The notes under the pieces: model-generated
Seen by the model: only the letters and a program-made list of their open reading frames with translations
Database searches by the model: none
Told to the model about the DNA's origin: nothing
Program-made: the position numbers and the translations under genes
Shown here: positions 43,813 to 56,100 of the stretch, piece by piece
Position numbering within the stretch: position 1 is the first letter of the stretch
How the letters are laid out: every line of letters starts with the position of its first letter
From: Parapristionchus giblindavisi
Taxonomy: Eukaryota > Nematoda > Chromadorea > Rhabditida > Diplogasteridae
Assembly: GCA_943737045.1 (NCBI GenBank)
Contig: CALSFV010000666.1
Location: 62,001 to 126,000 of the forward strand
DNA: 64,000 nucleotides
Direction of reading: 5' to 3'

Positions 43813-46262
43813 AACGCGTTCTCCGTAAGAGCGGCGGGGGCATGGCACAATGATTCAAAATCATCCTAGGTGACTCATATTTGATGGTTAGAGTCCCTAG
43901 GGGCGGTATACGCTTCAGCCGAAAAATTGACCCGAATTATCGATTTTTGATCTACCAAAAGTCGAAAAATCAAAGTGTGATTTCCATGGCATGTTATATA
44001 CCATTCGATAGAGGATCCAATGTTATATAAGAATACCAAGTTTCATACGTTTTGATAACTCCATGTTCGAGAAATAACCGATTTTCCAATTTTAGACCAG
44101 GATTTTTTGTTTTGATCTCATGGCTTACTATGTTACCATCATTTCCCATTCCTGGATCTTTGATATGTTATGTAAAAATGGACGGGCTATCCGAATATCA
44201 CACTTATTTGGACCTGCTAGGTGCCATTCATAGTGATATCAAGTGAAATCTAACCCCATTCTAACGCCCGAACTCCGACGCAGGTTCGAATCCGGGTACG
44301 GGCTTAAATTTTTGCCAATTTTTTTCCTGCTCGAATTTGACTTTAAATTATATTTCCATGTGTTTTACCGTGTTTTCACTACTTCAATGTCCGAAATAAC
44401 CAAAAACATTATCAGAAATACTAAGAAATCGTATAACTGTTATTCGGAATTTTGTATCTTTAGATACAGGAAAGCAATCAAGTTGATCTTTTGAGTCAAT
44501 GTGTGAAATGTTTCCAGGACTACAACCATAATGTGTTAATGTAATTAAATTAGTTGACTGTTGCGTAGTGATGCCGAAATCTAAGTAAACGATTATGAAA
44601 ATGCATAGTTCTAATAGTGAAAAGTGAGTGAAAAAACGCTGTTCATCTGAAATATTGTGACAGTGAAGACCTCTACTAGGGTTACCTGTAAAATAATTTT
44701 GGAAGGAATGATTTTAAGACCCTACAGAATCCCCCCTTCCCCCTTTAGAATGCAGGTCTTGAAAATCATTTTAAAGTCGCAGTAAACGTTCTGCTGACGT
44801 GTACTCGACTTCAGCGCGTAGGTATTTACGCTTTCCCTCTCTCACTGCTCTCATTCCTGTGCCTCTTCTGATAGAATGTCTTATTTTCATAGCTCCTATA
44901 TATGTTAGAGTTGTTCACAAAGCATTTATTCAATTGCTGAACCTTCTTTGTACTTTGATCGTTAATCCTTCTCCATAAATTTTCAAACAATGGACCTTCA
45001 CTAGGGCTTTTCCACTAACATCATTTTGGTACTTAGAACAATGAGTCGTTAGCTCAGCTAGCAGCTGAGTTTTCAGTTTCGGAGCTCAGATTTGCAGCCC
45101 CACTACTGCTTAAAGAAGGGGACTCTTGAGTTTTTTCGTGACTAAACTGGTCAGGCTCACTATAGATCACATCTCCCTGAATACAAAAACAATAATCTCA
45201 TTGATGTCCAGGGAAAGGCGCGAGTTTTTGAATGTGAAGGAAAAAATATAGAAAATTGCAAACGGGAATCCAACCCACGTGGTACGGCTACAAACGCTGA
45301 CAAGTAACCACTTCGTATGTCCCACGTTCTTCATGTCAATAGCGCACCCCAAATCTCCTGATTACTCTTCTTTAAAATTTGAATCCGAAATATTCCGATA
45401 CTTTGCCTACTAAGCCCTAATGGAGATCTTCACTCTCACGATGTTTCAGAAGAACAGGACTTTTCACTAAAGAACTATACATTTTCATAAACGTTTACAG
45501 AGATTGCGTCATCACTGAGTTAATTACATTAACACATTATGGTTGTATTCCTGGAAACATTTCACACATTGACCCGAAAGATCAGCTTGATTGCTTTACT
45601 GTATCTAAAGATACAAAATGCCGAATATCAGTAATACGATTTCTTAGTATTTTTGATATTGTTTTTGTTTTTTTCGTACAATAAATTAGTGAAAACACGG
45701 TAAAACACATGGAAATATACTTTAAAGTCAAATTTGAGCAGAAAAAAAATTGGCAAAAATTTAAGCCCGTACCCGGATTCGAACCTGCGTCGGCGTTCGT
45801 TAGAATGGGGTTAGATTTCACTTGATATCACTATGAATGGCACCTAGCAGGTCCAAATAAGTGTGATATTCGGATAGCCCGTCCATTTTTACATAACATA
45901 TCAAAGATCCAGGAATGGGAAATGATGGTAACATAGTAAGCCATGAGATCAAAACAAAAAATCCTGGTCTAAAATTGGAAAATCGGTTATTTCTCGAACA
46001 TGGAGTTATCAAAACGTATGAAACTTGGTATTCTTATATAACATTGGATCCTCTATCGAATGGTATATAACATGCCATGGAAATCACACTTTGATTTTTC
46101 GACTTTTGGTAGATCAAAAATCGATAATTCGGGTCAATTTTTCGGCTGAAGCGTATACCGCCCCTTGGGACTCTAACCATCAAATATGAGTCACCTAGGA
46201 TGATTTTGAAACATTGTGCCATGCCCCCGCCGACTCCCCTCCGCTGTAAGGGAGAGTGCGTT
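43813..46262. mobile_element. 2,450-bp TTAA-flanked fold-back element
   Basis: TTAA lies at 43809-43812 and 46263-46266. The ends are AACGCGTTCTCC and GGAGAGTGCGTT. Long inverted arms obey x + x' = 90064 (44052-44246 with 45818-46012). Each arm has a B-box sequence GGTTCGAATCC (44284 region plus strand, 45782 region minus strand) next to CGGGTACGGGC, like a tRNA 3' half. Inner sequence resembles the TA-flanked element at 27824-29258. It carries a nested, shortened F1 element at 45114-45371. No transposase. Confidence 0.85.
45114..45371. mobile_element. 258-bp internally deleted F1 element
   Basis: TTAA lies at 45110-45113 and 45372-45375. AGAAGGGGACTCTTGAG start and CTCCTGATTACTCTTCT end. 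It lacks about 100 bp found in full F1 copies and is nested in the 2,450-bp element. Confidence 0.8.
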
Positions 46263-46266
46263 TTAA

Positions 46267-46466
46267 GACCACAAGACCTCGATACCACCACACCTTAACA
46301 CCTCAACGCCTTAGCACCTTAACACCTTAAGGCCTCACCACCTCAATACCACCACACCTTAACACTCACAACTCAAGACCTTAACACCTCAAGATCACAA
46401 CTCAACACCTTAGCACCTTAAGGCTACCTCCAGATCTCCACACCTTAGATCTCAACACTTCAAAAT
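46267..46466. repeat. Degenerate CCTTAACACCTCAA simple-sequence region
   Basis: Loose repeats of ACCTTAACACCTCAA and CACCTTAGCACCTTAA with no fixed period. It starts directly after the 2.45-kb element. Confidence 0.8.
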
Positions 46467-46470
46467 CTCC

Positions 46471-46780
46471 AACCACGTTAACCGAACGGGTATACTATTC
46501 GACCGGGACAACTAGCTGGTTAGGCTAGATGCTTCGGTATCGAAAGTACTTGCACACAACTCCGTGCTCAATAACTCCAACCACGTTAACCAAACGGGTA
46601 TACTATTCGACCGGGACAACTAGCTGGTTAGGCTAGATGCTTCGGTATCGAAAGTACTTGCACACAACTCCGTGCTCAATAACTCCAACCACGTTCACCA
46701 AACGGGTACAATATCAATCGACCGGGATCAACTAGCTGGTTAGGCTAGATGCGTCGGTATCGATGATAGGTCCAATCGAT
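46471..46780. repeat. Three tandem copies of a 108-bp repeat
   Basis: Copies begin AACCACGTTAACC at 46471, 46579 and 46687, exactly 108 bp apart. The first two are nearly identical. The third has diverged and ends early. Confidence 0.92.
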
Positions 46781-47117
46781 CTCAATACAGTATCCTCTCC
46801 TCGGATACACTTCACTCCTGAATCAACTCACAAGATAAGAAATCAAGAGTCTCAGTACCAACACACAAGGGTCGGTTCGGCCCAAATGTAAGGTTATACA
46901 ATGGCCGGGTTCTGAAACTTGTGGTTACGCAACCAAGACTCAAGATTACAATCTATACTTTATCTCCAAATTCCACCACAATTAAGAAAGAAAGTACAAT
47001 AAGGTGCAAACATCATTCTAACATAAGGGCAATGGGTTTAGGGGTCGAAGAGGGGGAAAGGGGAAAAGGGGAGGCGGTTAGCCTGGGGTATATGGAGATA
47101 GGGAGTATCCCTAACAA
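46781..47117. other. Junction between 108-bp repeat and satellite, nothing recognised
   Basis: Contains a G-rich stretch GGGGGAAAGGGGAAAAGGGG near 47050 on the plus strand. No gene seen. The satellite starts at about 47118. Confidence 0.4.
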
Positions 47118-50100
47118 TCGGAGTACAAAAGTAGCTTTTACTCTGATATGATCAAGATAACTTGAGAAATGTGAAAATGAAATTGAAACCTATCATGTCA
47201 TATACCAAATGAAAGAGCGAAAAATTCTGAATAAGATAAACTATTTCAAAGTGGTCAGTACGGCCAATATGTAAATTTATCTTTCAGTACTCTCTGTTTC
47301 TGGTACAAAACAGTTCGTTACAAGTCAAATTGTCAATGATACTCAGCGAGTGATATACTATGTGAAAGAGGAAAAAATTCTGAATGAGACACACTTCAGG
47401 TCATGTCAATCTGTAATATTTTACTGCTGCTATAATGATCGAAGTACAAAAGTAGCTTTTACTCTGATATGATCAAGATAACTTGAGAAATGTGAAAATG
47501 AAAATGAAACCTATCGTGTCATATACCAAATGAAAGAGCGAAAAATTCTGAATAAGGTAAACTATTTCAAAGTGGTCAGTACGGCCAATATGTAAATTTA
47601 TCTTTCAGTACTCTCTGTTTCTGGTACAAAACAGTTCGTTACAAGTCAAATTGTCAATGATACTCAGCGAGTGATATACTATGTGAAAGAGGAAAAAATT
47701 CTGAATGAGACACACTTCAGGTCATGTCAATCTGTAATATTTTACTGCTGCTATAATGATCGAAGTACAAAAGTAGCTTTTACTCTGATATGATCAAGAT
47801 AACTTGAGAAATGTGAAAATGAAAATGAAACCTATCGTGTCATATACCAAATGAAAGAGCGAAAAATTCTGAATAAGGTAAACTATTTCAATGTGGTCAG
47901 TACGGCCAATATGTAAATTTATCTTTCGGTACTCTCTGTTTTTGGTACAAAACAGTTCGTTACAAGTCAAATTGTCAATGACACTCAGCAAGTGATATAG
48001 TATGTGAAAGAGGAAAAAATTCTGAATGAGACACACTTCATGTCATGTCGATCTGTAATATTTTACTGCTGCTATAATGATCGAAGTACAAAAGTAGCTT
48101 TTACTCTGATATGATCAAGATAACTTGAGAAATGTGAAAATGAAATTGAAACCTATCATGTCATATACCAAATGAAAGAGCGAAAAATTCTGAATAAGAT
48201 AAACTATTTCAAAGTGGTCAGTACGGCCAATATGTAAATTTATCTTTCAGTACTCTCTGTTTCTGGTACAAAACAGTTCGTTACAAGTCAAATTGTCAAT
48301 GATACTCAGCGAGTGATATACTATGTGAAAGAGGAAAAAATTCTGAATGAGACACACTTCAGGTCATGTCAATCTGTAATATTTTACTGCTGCTATAATG
48401 ATCGAAGTACAAAAGTAGCTTTTACTCTGATATGATCAAGATAACTTGAGAAATGTGAAAATGAAAATGAAACCTATCGTGTCATATACCAAATGAAAGA
48501 GCGAAAAATTCTGAATAAGGTAAACTATTTCAATGTGGTCAGTACGGCCAATATGTAAATTTATCTTTCGGTACTCTCTGTTTTTGGTACAAAACAGTTC
48601 GTTACAAGTCAAATTGTCAATGACACTCAGCAAGTGATATAGTATGTGAAAGAGGAAAAAATTCTGAATGAGACACACTTCATGTCATGTCGATCTGTAA
48701 TATTTTACTGCTGCTATAATGATCGAAGTACAAAAGTAGCTTTTACTCTGATATGATCAAGATAACTTGAGAAATGTGAAAATGAAATTGAAACCTATCA
48801 TGTCATATACCAAATGAAAGAGCGAAAAATTCTGAATAAGATAAACTATTTCAAAGTGGTCAGTACGGCCAATATGTAAATTTATCTTTCAGTACTCTCT
48901 GTTTCTGGTACAAAACAGTTCGTTACAAGTCAAATTGTCAATGATACTCAGCGAGTGATATACTATGTGAAAGAGGAAAAAATTCTGAATGAGACACACT
49001 TCAGGTCATGTCAATCTGTAATATTTTACTGCTGCTATAATGATCGAAGTACAAAAGTAGCTTTTACTCTGATATGATCAAGATAACTTGAGAAATGTGA
49101 AAATGAAAATGAAACCTATCGTGTCATATACCAAATGAAAGAGCGAAAAATTCTGAATAAGGTAAACTATTTCAATGTGGTCAGTACGGCCAATATGTAA
49201 ATTTATCTTTCGGTACTCTCTGTTTTTGGTACAAAACAGTTCGTTACAAGTCAAATTGTCAATGACACTCAGCAAGTGATATAGTATGTGAAAGAGGAAA
49301 AAATTCTGAATGAGACACACTTCATGTCATGTCGATCTGTAATATTTTACTGCTGCTATAATGATCGAAGTACAAAAGTAGCTTTTACTCTGATATGATC
49401 AAGATAACTTGAGAAATGTGAAAATGAAATTGAAACCTATCATGTCATATACCAAATGAAAGAGCGAAAAATTCTGAATAAGATAAACTATTTCAAAGTG
49501 GTCAGTACGGCCAATATGTAAATTTATCTTTCAGTACTCTCTGTTTCTGGTACAAAACAGTTCGTTACAAGTCAAATTGTCAATGATACTCAGCGAGTGA
49601 TATACTATGTGAAAGAGGAAAAAATTCTGAATGAGACACACTTCAGGTCATGTCAATCTGTAATATTTTACTGCTGCTATAATGATCGAAGTACAAAAGT
49701 AGCTTTTACTCTGATATGATCAAGATAACTTGAGAAATGTGAAAATGAAAATGAAACCTATCGTGTCATATACCAAATGAAAGAGCGAAAAATTCTGAAT
49801 AAGGTAAACTATTTCAATGTGGTCAGTACGGCCAATATGTAAATTTATCTTTCGGTACTCTCTGTTTTTGGTACAAAACAGTTCGTTACAAGTCAAATTG
49901 TCAATGACACTCAGCAAGTGATATAGTATGTGAAAGAGGAAAAAATTCTGAATGAGACACACTTCATGTCATGTCGATCTGTAATATTTTACTGCTGCTA
50001 TAATGATCGAAGTACAAAAGTAGCTTTTACTCTGATATGATCAAGATAACTTGAGAAATGTGAAAATGAAATTGAAACCTATCATGTCATATACCAAATG

Positions 50101-53100
50101 AAAGAGCGAAAAATTCTGAATAAGATAAACTATTTCAAAGTGGTCAGTACGGCCAATATGTAAATTTATCTTTCAGTACTCTCTGTTTCTGGTACAAAAC
50201 AGTTCGTTACAAGTCAAATTGTCAATGATACTCAGCGAGTGATATACTATGTGAAAGAGGAAAAAATTCTGAATGAGACACACTTCAGGTCATGTCAATC
50301 TGTAATATTTTACTGCTGCTATAATGATCGAAGTACAAAAGTAGCTTTTACTCTGATATGATCAAGATAACTTGAGAAATGTGTAAATGAAAATGAAACC
50401 TATCGTGTCATATACCAAATGAAAGAGCGAAAAATTCTGAATGAGACACACTTCATGTCATGTCGATCTGTAATATTTTACTGCTGCTATAATGATCGAA
50501 GTACAAAAGTAGCTTTTACTCTGATATGATCAAGATAACTTGAGAAATGTGAAAATGAAATTGAAACCTATCATGTCATATACCAAATGAAAGAGCGAAA
50601 AATTCTGAATAAGATAAACTATTTCAAAGTGGTCAGTACGGCCAATATGTAAATTTATCTTTCAGTACTCTCTGTTTCTGGTACAAAACAGTTCGTTACA
50701 AGTCAAATTGTCAATGATACTCAGCGAGTGATATACTATGTGAAAGAGGAAAAAATTCTGAATGAGACACACTTCAGGTCATGTCAATCTGTAATATTTT
50801 ACTGCTGCTATAATGATCGAAGTACAAAAGTAGCTTTTACTCTGATATGATCAAGATAACTTGAGAAATGTGAAAATGAAAATGAAACCTATCGTGTCAT
50901 ATACCAAATGAAAGAGCGAAAAATTCTGAATAAGGTAAACTATTTCAATGTGGTCAGTACGGCCAATATGTAAATTTATCTTTCGGTACTCTCTGTTTTT
51001 GGTACAAAACAGTTCGTTACAAGTCAAATTGTCAATGACACTCAGCAAGTGATATAGTATGTGAAAGAGGAAAAAAATTCTGAATGAGACACACTTCAGG
51101 TCATGTCAATCTGTAATATTTTACTGCTGCTATAATGATCGAAGTACAAAAGTAGCTTTTACTCTGATATGATCAAGATAACTTGAGAAATGTGAAAATG
51201 AAATTGAAACCTATCGTGTCATATACCAAATGAAAGAGCGAAAAATTCTGAATAAGATAAACTATTTCAAAGTGGTCAGTACGGCCAATATGTAAATTTA
51301 TCTTTCAGTACTCTCTGTTTCTGGTACAAAACAGTTCGTTACAAGTCAAATTGTCAATGATACTCAGCGAGTGATATACTATGTGAAAGAGGAAAAAATT
51401 CTGAATGAGACACACTTCAGGTCATGTCAATCTGTAATATTTTACTGCTGCTATAATGATCGAAGTACAAAAGTAGCTTTTACTCTGATATGATCATGAT
51501 AACTTGAGAAATGTGAAAATGAAATTGAAACCTATCGTGTCATATACCAAATGAAAGAGCGAAAAATTCTGAATGAGATAAACTATTTCAAAGTGGTCAG
51601 TACGGCCAATATGTAAATTTATCTTTCAGTACTCTCTGTTTCTGGTACAAAACAGTTCGTTACAAGTCAAATTGTCAATGATACTCAGCGAGTGATATAC
51701 TATGTGAAAGAGGAAAAAATTCTGAATGAGACACACTTCAGGTCATGTCGATCTGTAATATTTTACTGCTGCTATAATGATCGAAGTAAAAAAGTAGCTT
51801 TTACTCTGATATGATCAAGATAACTTGAGAAATTTGAAAATGAAAATGAAACCTATCGTGTCATAAACCAAATGAAAGAGCGAAAAATTCTGAATAAGAT
51901 AAACTATTTCAAAGTGGTCAGTACGGCCAATATGTAAATTTATCTTTCAGTACTCTCTGTTTCTGGTACAAAACAGTTCGTTACAAGTCAAATTGTCAAT
52001 GATACTCAGCGAGTGATATACTATGTGAAAGAGGAAAAAATTCTGAATGAGACACACTTCAGGTCATGTCAATCTGTAATATTTTACTGCTGCTATAATG
52101 ATCGAAGTACAAAAGTAGCTTTTACTCTGATATGATCAAGATAACTTGAGAAATGTGAAAATGAAAATGAAACCTATCGTGTCATATACCAAATGAAAGA
52201 GCGAAAAATTCTGAATAAGGTAAACTATTTCAATGTGGTCAGTACGGCCAATATGTAAATTTATCTTTCGGTACTCTCTGTTTTTGGTACAAAACAGTTC
52301 GTTACAAGTCAAATTGTCAATGACACTCAGCAAGTGATATAGTATGTGAAAGAGGAAAAAAATTCTGAATGAGACACACTTCAGGTCATGTCAATCTGTA
52401 ATATTTTACTGCTGCTATAATGATCGAAGTACAAAAGTAGCTTTTACTCTGATATGATCAAGATAACTTGAGAAATGTGAAAATGAAATTGAAACCTATC
52501 GTGTCATATACCAAATGAAAGAGCGAAAAATTCTGAATAAGATAAACTATTTCAAAGTGGTCAGTACGGCCAATATGTAAATTTATCTTTCAGTACTCTC
52601 TGTTTCTGGTACAAAACAGTTCGTTACAAGTCAAATTGTCAATGATACTCAGCGAGTGATATAGTATGTGAAAGAGGAAAAAATTCTGAATGAGACACAC
52701 TTCATGTCATGTCGATCTGTAATATTTTACTGCTGCTATAATGATCGAAGTACAAAAGTAGCTTTTACTCTGATATGATCAAGATAACTTGAGAAATGTG
52801 AAAATGAAAATGAAACCTATCGTGTCATATACCAAATGAAAGAGCGAAAAATTCTGAATAAGGTAAACTATTTCAATGTGGTCAGTACGGCCAATATGTA
52901 AATTTATCTTTCGGTACTCTCTGTTTTTGGTACAAAACAGTTCGTTACAAGTCAAATTGTCAATGACACTCAGCAAGTGATATAGTATGTGAAAGAGGAA
53001 AAAAATTCTGAATGAGACACACTTCAGGTCATGTCAATCTGTAATATTTTACTGCTGCTATAATGATCGAAGTACAAAAGTAGCTTTTACTCTGATATGA

Positions 53101-56100
53101 TCAAGATAACTTGAGAAATGTGAAAATGAAATTGAAACCTATCGTGTCATATACCAAATGAAAGAGCGAAAAATTCTGAATAAGATAAACTATTTCAAAG
53201 TGGTCAGTACGGCCAATATGTAAATTTATCTTTCAGTACTCTCTGTTTCTGGTACAAAACAGTTCGTTACAAGTCAAATTGTCAATGATACTCAGCGAGT
53301 GATATACTATGTGAAAGAGGAAAAAATTCTGAATGAGACACACTTCAGGTCATGCCAATCTGTAATATTTTACTGCTGCTATAATGATCGAAGTACAAAA
53401 GTAGCTTTTACTCTGATATGATCATGATAACTTGAGAAATGTGAAAATGAAATTGAAACCTATCGTGTCATATACCAAATGAAAGAGCGAAAAATTCTGA
53501 ATGAGATAAACTATTTCAAAGTGGTCAGTACGGCCAATATGTAAATTTATCTTTCAGTACTCTCTGTTTCTGGTACAAAACAGTTCGTTACAAGTCAAAT
53601 TGTCAATGATACTCAGCGAGTGATATACTATGTGAAAGAGGAAAAAATTCTGAATGAGACACACTTCAGGTCATGTCGATCTGTAATATTTTACTGCTGC
53701 TATAATGATCGAAGTAAAAAAGTAGCTTTTACTCTGATATGATCAAGATAACTTGAGAAATTTGAAAATGAAAATGAAACCTATCGTGTCATAAACCAAA
53801 TGAAAGAGCGAAAAATTCTGAATAAGATAAACTATTTCAAAGTGGTCAGTACGGCCAATATGTAAATTTATCTTTCAGTACTCTCTGTTTCTGGTATAAA
53901 ACAGTTCGTTACAAGTCAAATTGTCAATGATACTCGGCGAGTGATATACTATGTGAAAGAGGAAAAAATTCTGAATGAGACACACTTCAGGTCATGTCAA
54001 TCTGTAATATTTTACTGCTGCTATAATGATCGAAGTACAAAAGTAGCTTTTACTCTGATATGATCAAGATAACTTGAGAAATTTGAAAATGAAAATGAAA
54101 CCTATCGTGTCATAAACCAAATGAAAGAGCGAAAAATTCTGAATAAGATAAACTATTTCAAAGTGGTCAGTACGGCCAATATGTAAATTTATCTTTCAGT
54201 ACTCTCTGTTTCTGGTATAAAACAGTTCGTTACAAGTCAAATTGTCAATGATACTCGGCGAGTGATATACTATGTGAAAGAGGAAAAAATTCTGAATGAG
54301 ACACACTTCAGGTCATGTCAATCTGTAATATTTTACTGCTGCTATAATGATCGAAGTACAAAAGTAGCTTTTACTCTGATATGATCAAGATAACTTGAGA
54401 AATTTGAAAATGAAAATGAAACCTATCGTGTCATATACCAAATGAAAGAGCGAAAATTCTGAATAAGATAAACTATTTCAAAGTGGTCAGTACGGCCAAT
54501 ATGTAAATTTATCTTTCAGTACTCTCTGTTTCTGGTACAAAACAGTTCGTTACAAGTCAAATTGTCAATGATACTCAGCGAGTGATATACTATGTGAAAG
54601 AGGAAAAAATTCTGAATGAGACACACTTCAGGTCATGTCAATCTGTAATATTTTACTGCTGCTATAATGATCGAAGTACAAAAGTAGCTTTTACTCTGAT
54701 ATGATCAAGATAACTTGAGAAATGTGAAAATGAAAATGAAACCTATCGTGTCATATACCAAATGAAAGAGCGAAAAATTCTGAATAAGATAAACTATTTC
54801 AATGTGGTCAGTACGGCCAATATGCAAATTTATCTTTCGGTACTCTCTGTTTTTGGTACAAAACAGTTCGTTACAAATCAAATTGTCAATGATACTCAGC
54901 AAGTGATATACTAGGTGAAAGAGGAAAAAATTCTGAATGAGACACACTTCAGGTCATGTCGATCTGTAATATTTTACTGCTGCTATAATGATCGAAGTAC
55001 AAAAGTAGCTTTTACTCTGATATGATCAAGATAACTTGAGAAATGTGAAAATGAAAATGAAACCTATCGTGTCATATACCAAATGAAAGAGCGAAAAATT
55101 CTGAATAAGATAAACTATTTCAATGTGGTCAGTACGGCCAATATGTAAATTTATCTTTCGGTACTCTCTGTTTTTGGTACAAAACAGTTCGTTACAAGTC
55201 AAATTGTCAATGACACTCAGCAAGTGATATAGTATGTGAAAGAGGAAAAAAATTCTGAATGAGACACACTTCAGGTCATGTCAATCTGTAATATTTTACT
55301 GCTGCTATAATGATCGAAGTACAAAAGTAGCTTTTACTCTGATATGATCAAGATAACTTGAGAAATGTGAAAATGAAATTGAAACCTATCGTGTCATATA
55401 CCAAATGAAAGAGCGAAAAATTCTGAATAAGATAAACTATTTCAAAGTGGTCAGTACGGCCAATATGTAAATTTATCTTTCAGTACTCTCTGTTTCAGGT
55501 ACAAAACAGTTCGTTACAAGTCAAATTGTCAATGATACTCAGCGAGTGATATACTATGTGAAAGAGGAAAAAATTCTGAATGAGATACACTTCAGGTCAT
55601 GTCAATCTGTAATATTTTACTGCTGCTATAATGATCGAAGTACAAAAGTAGCTTTTACTCTGATATGATCAAGATAACTTGAGAAATGTGAAAATGAAAA
55701 TGAAACCTATCGTGTCATATACCAAATGAAAGAGCGAAAAATTCTGAATAAGATAAACTATTTCAATGTGGTCAGTACGGCCAATATGTAAATTTATCTT
55801 TCGGTACTCTCTGTTTTTGGTACAAAACAGTTCGTTACAAGTCAAATTGTCAATGATACTCAGCAAGTGATATACTAGGTGAAAGAGGAAAAAATTCTGA
55901 ATGAGACACACTTCAGGTCATGTCGATCTGTAATATTTTACTGCTGCTATAATGATCGAAGTACAAAAGTAGCTTTTACTCTGATATGATCAAGATAACT
56001 TGAGAAATGTGAAAATGAAAATGAAACCTATCGTGTCATATACCAAATGAAAGAGCGAAAAATTCTGAATAAGGTAAACTATTTCAATGTGGTCAGTACG

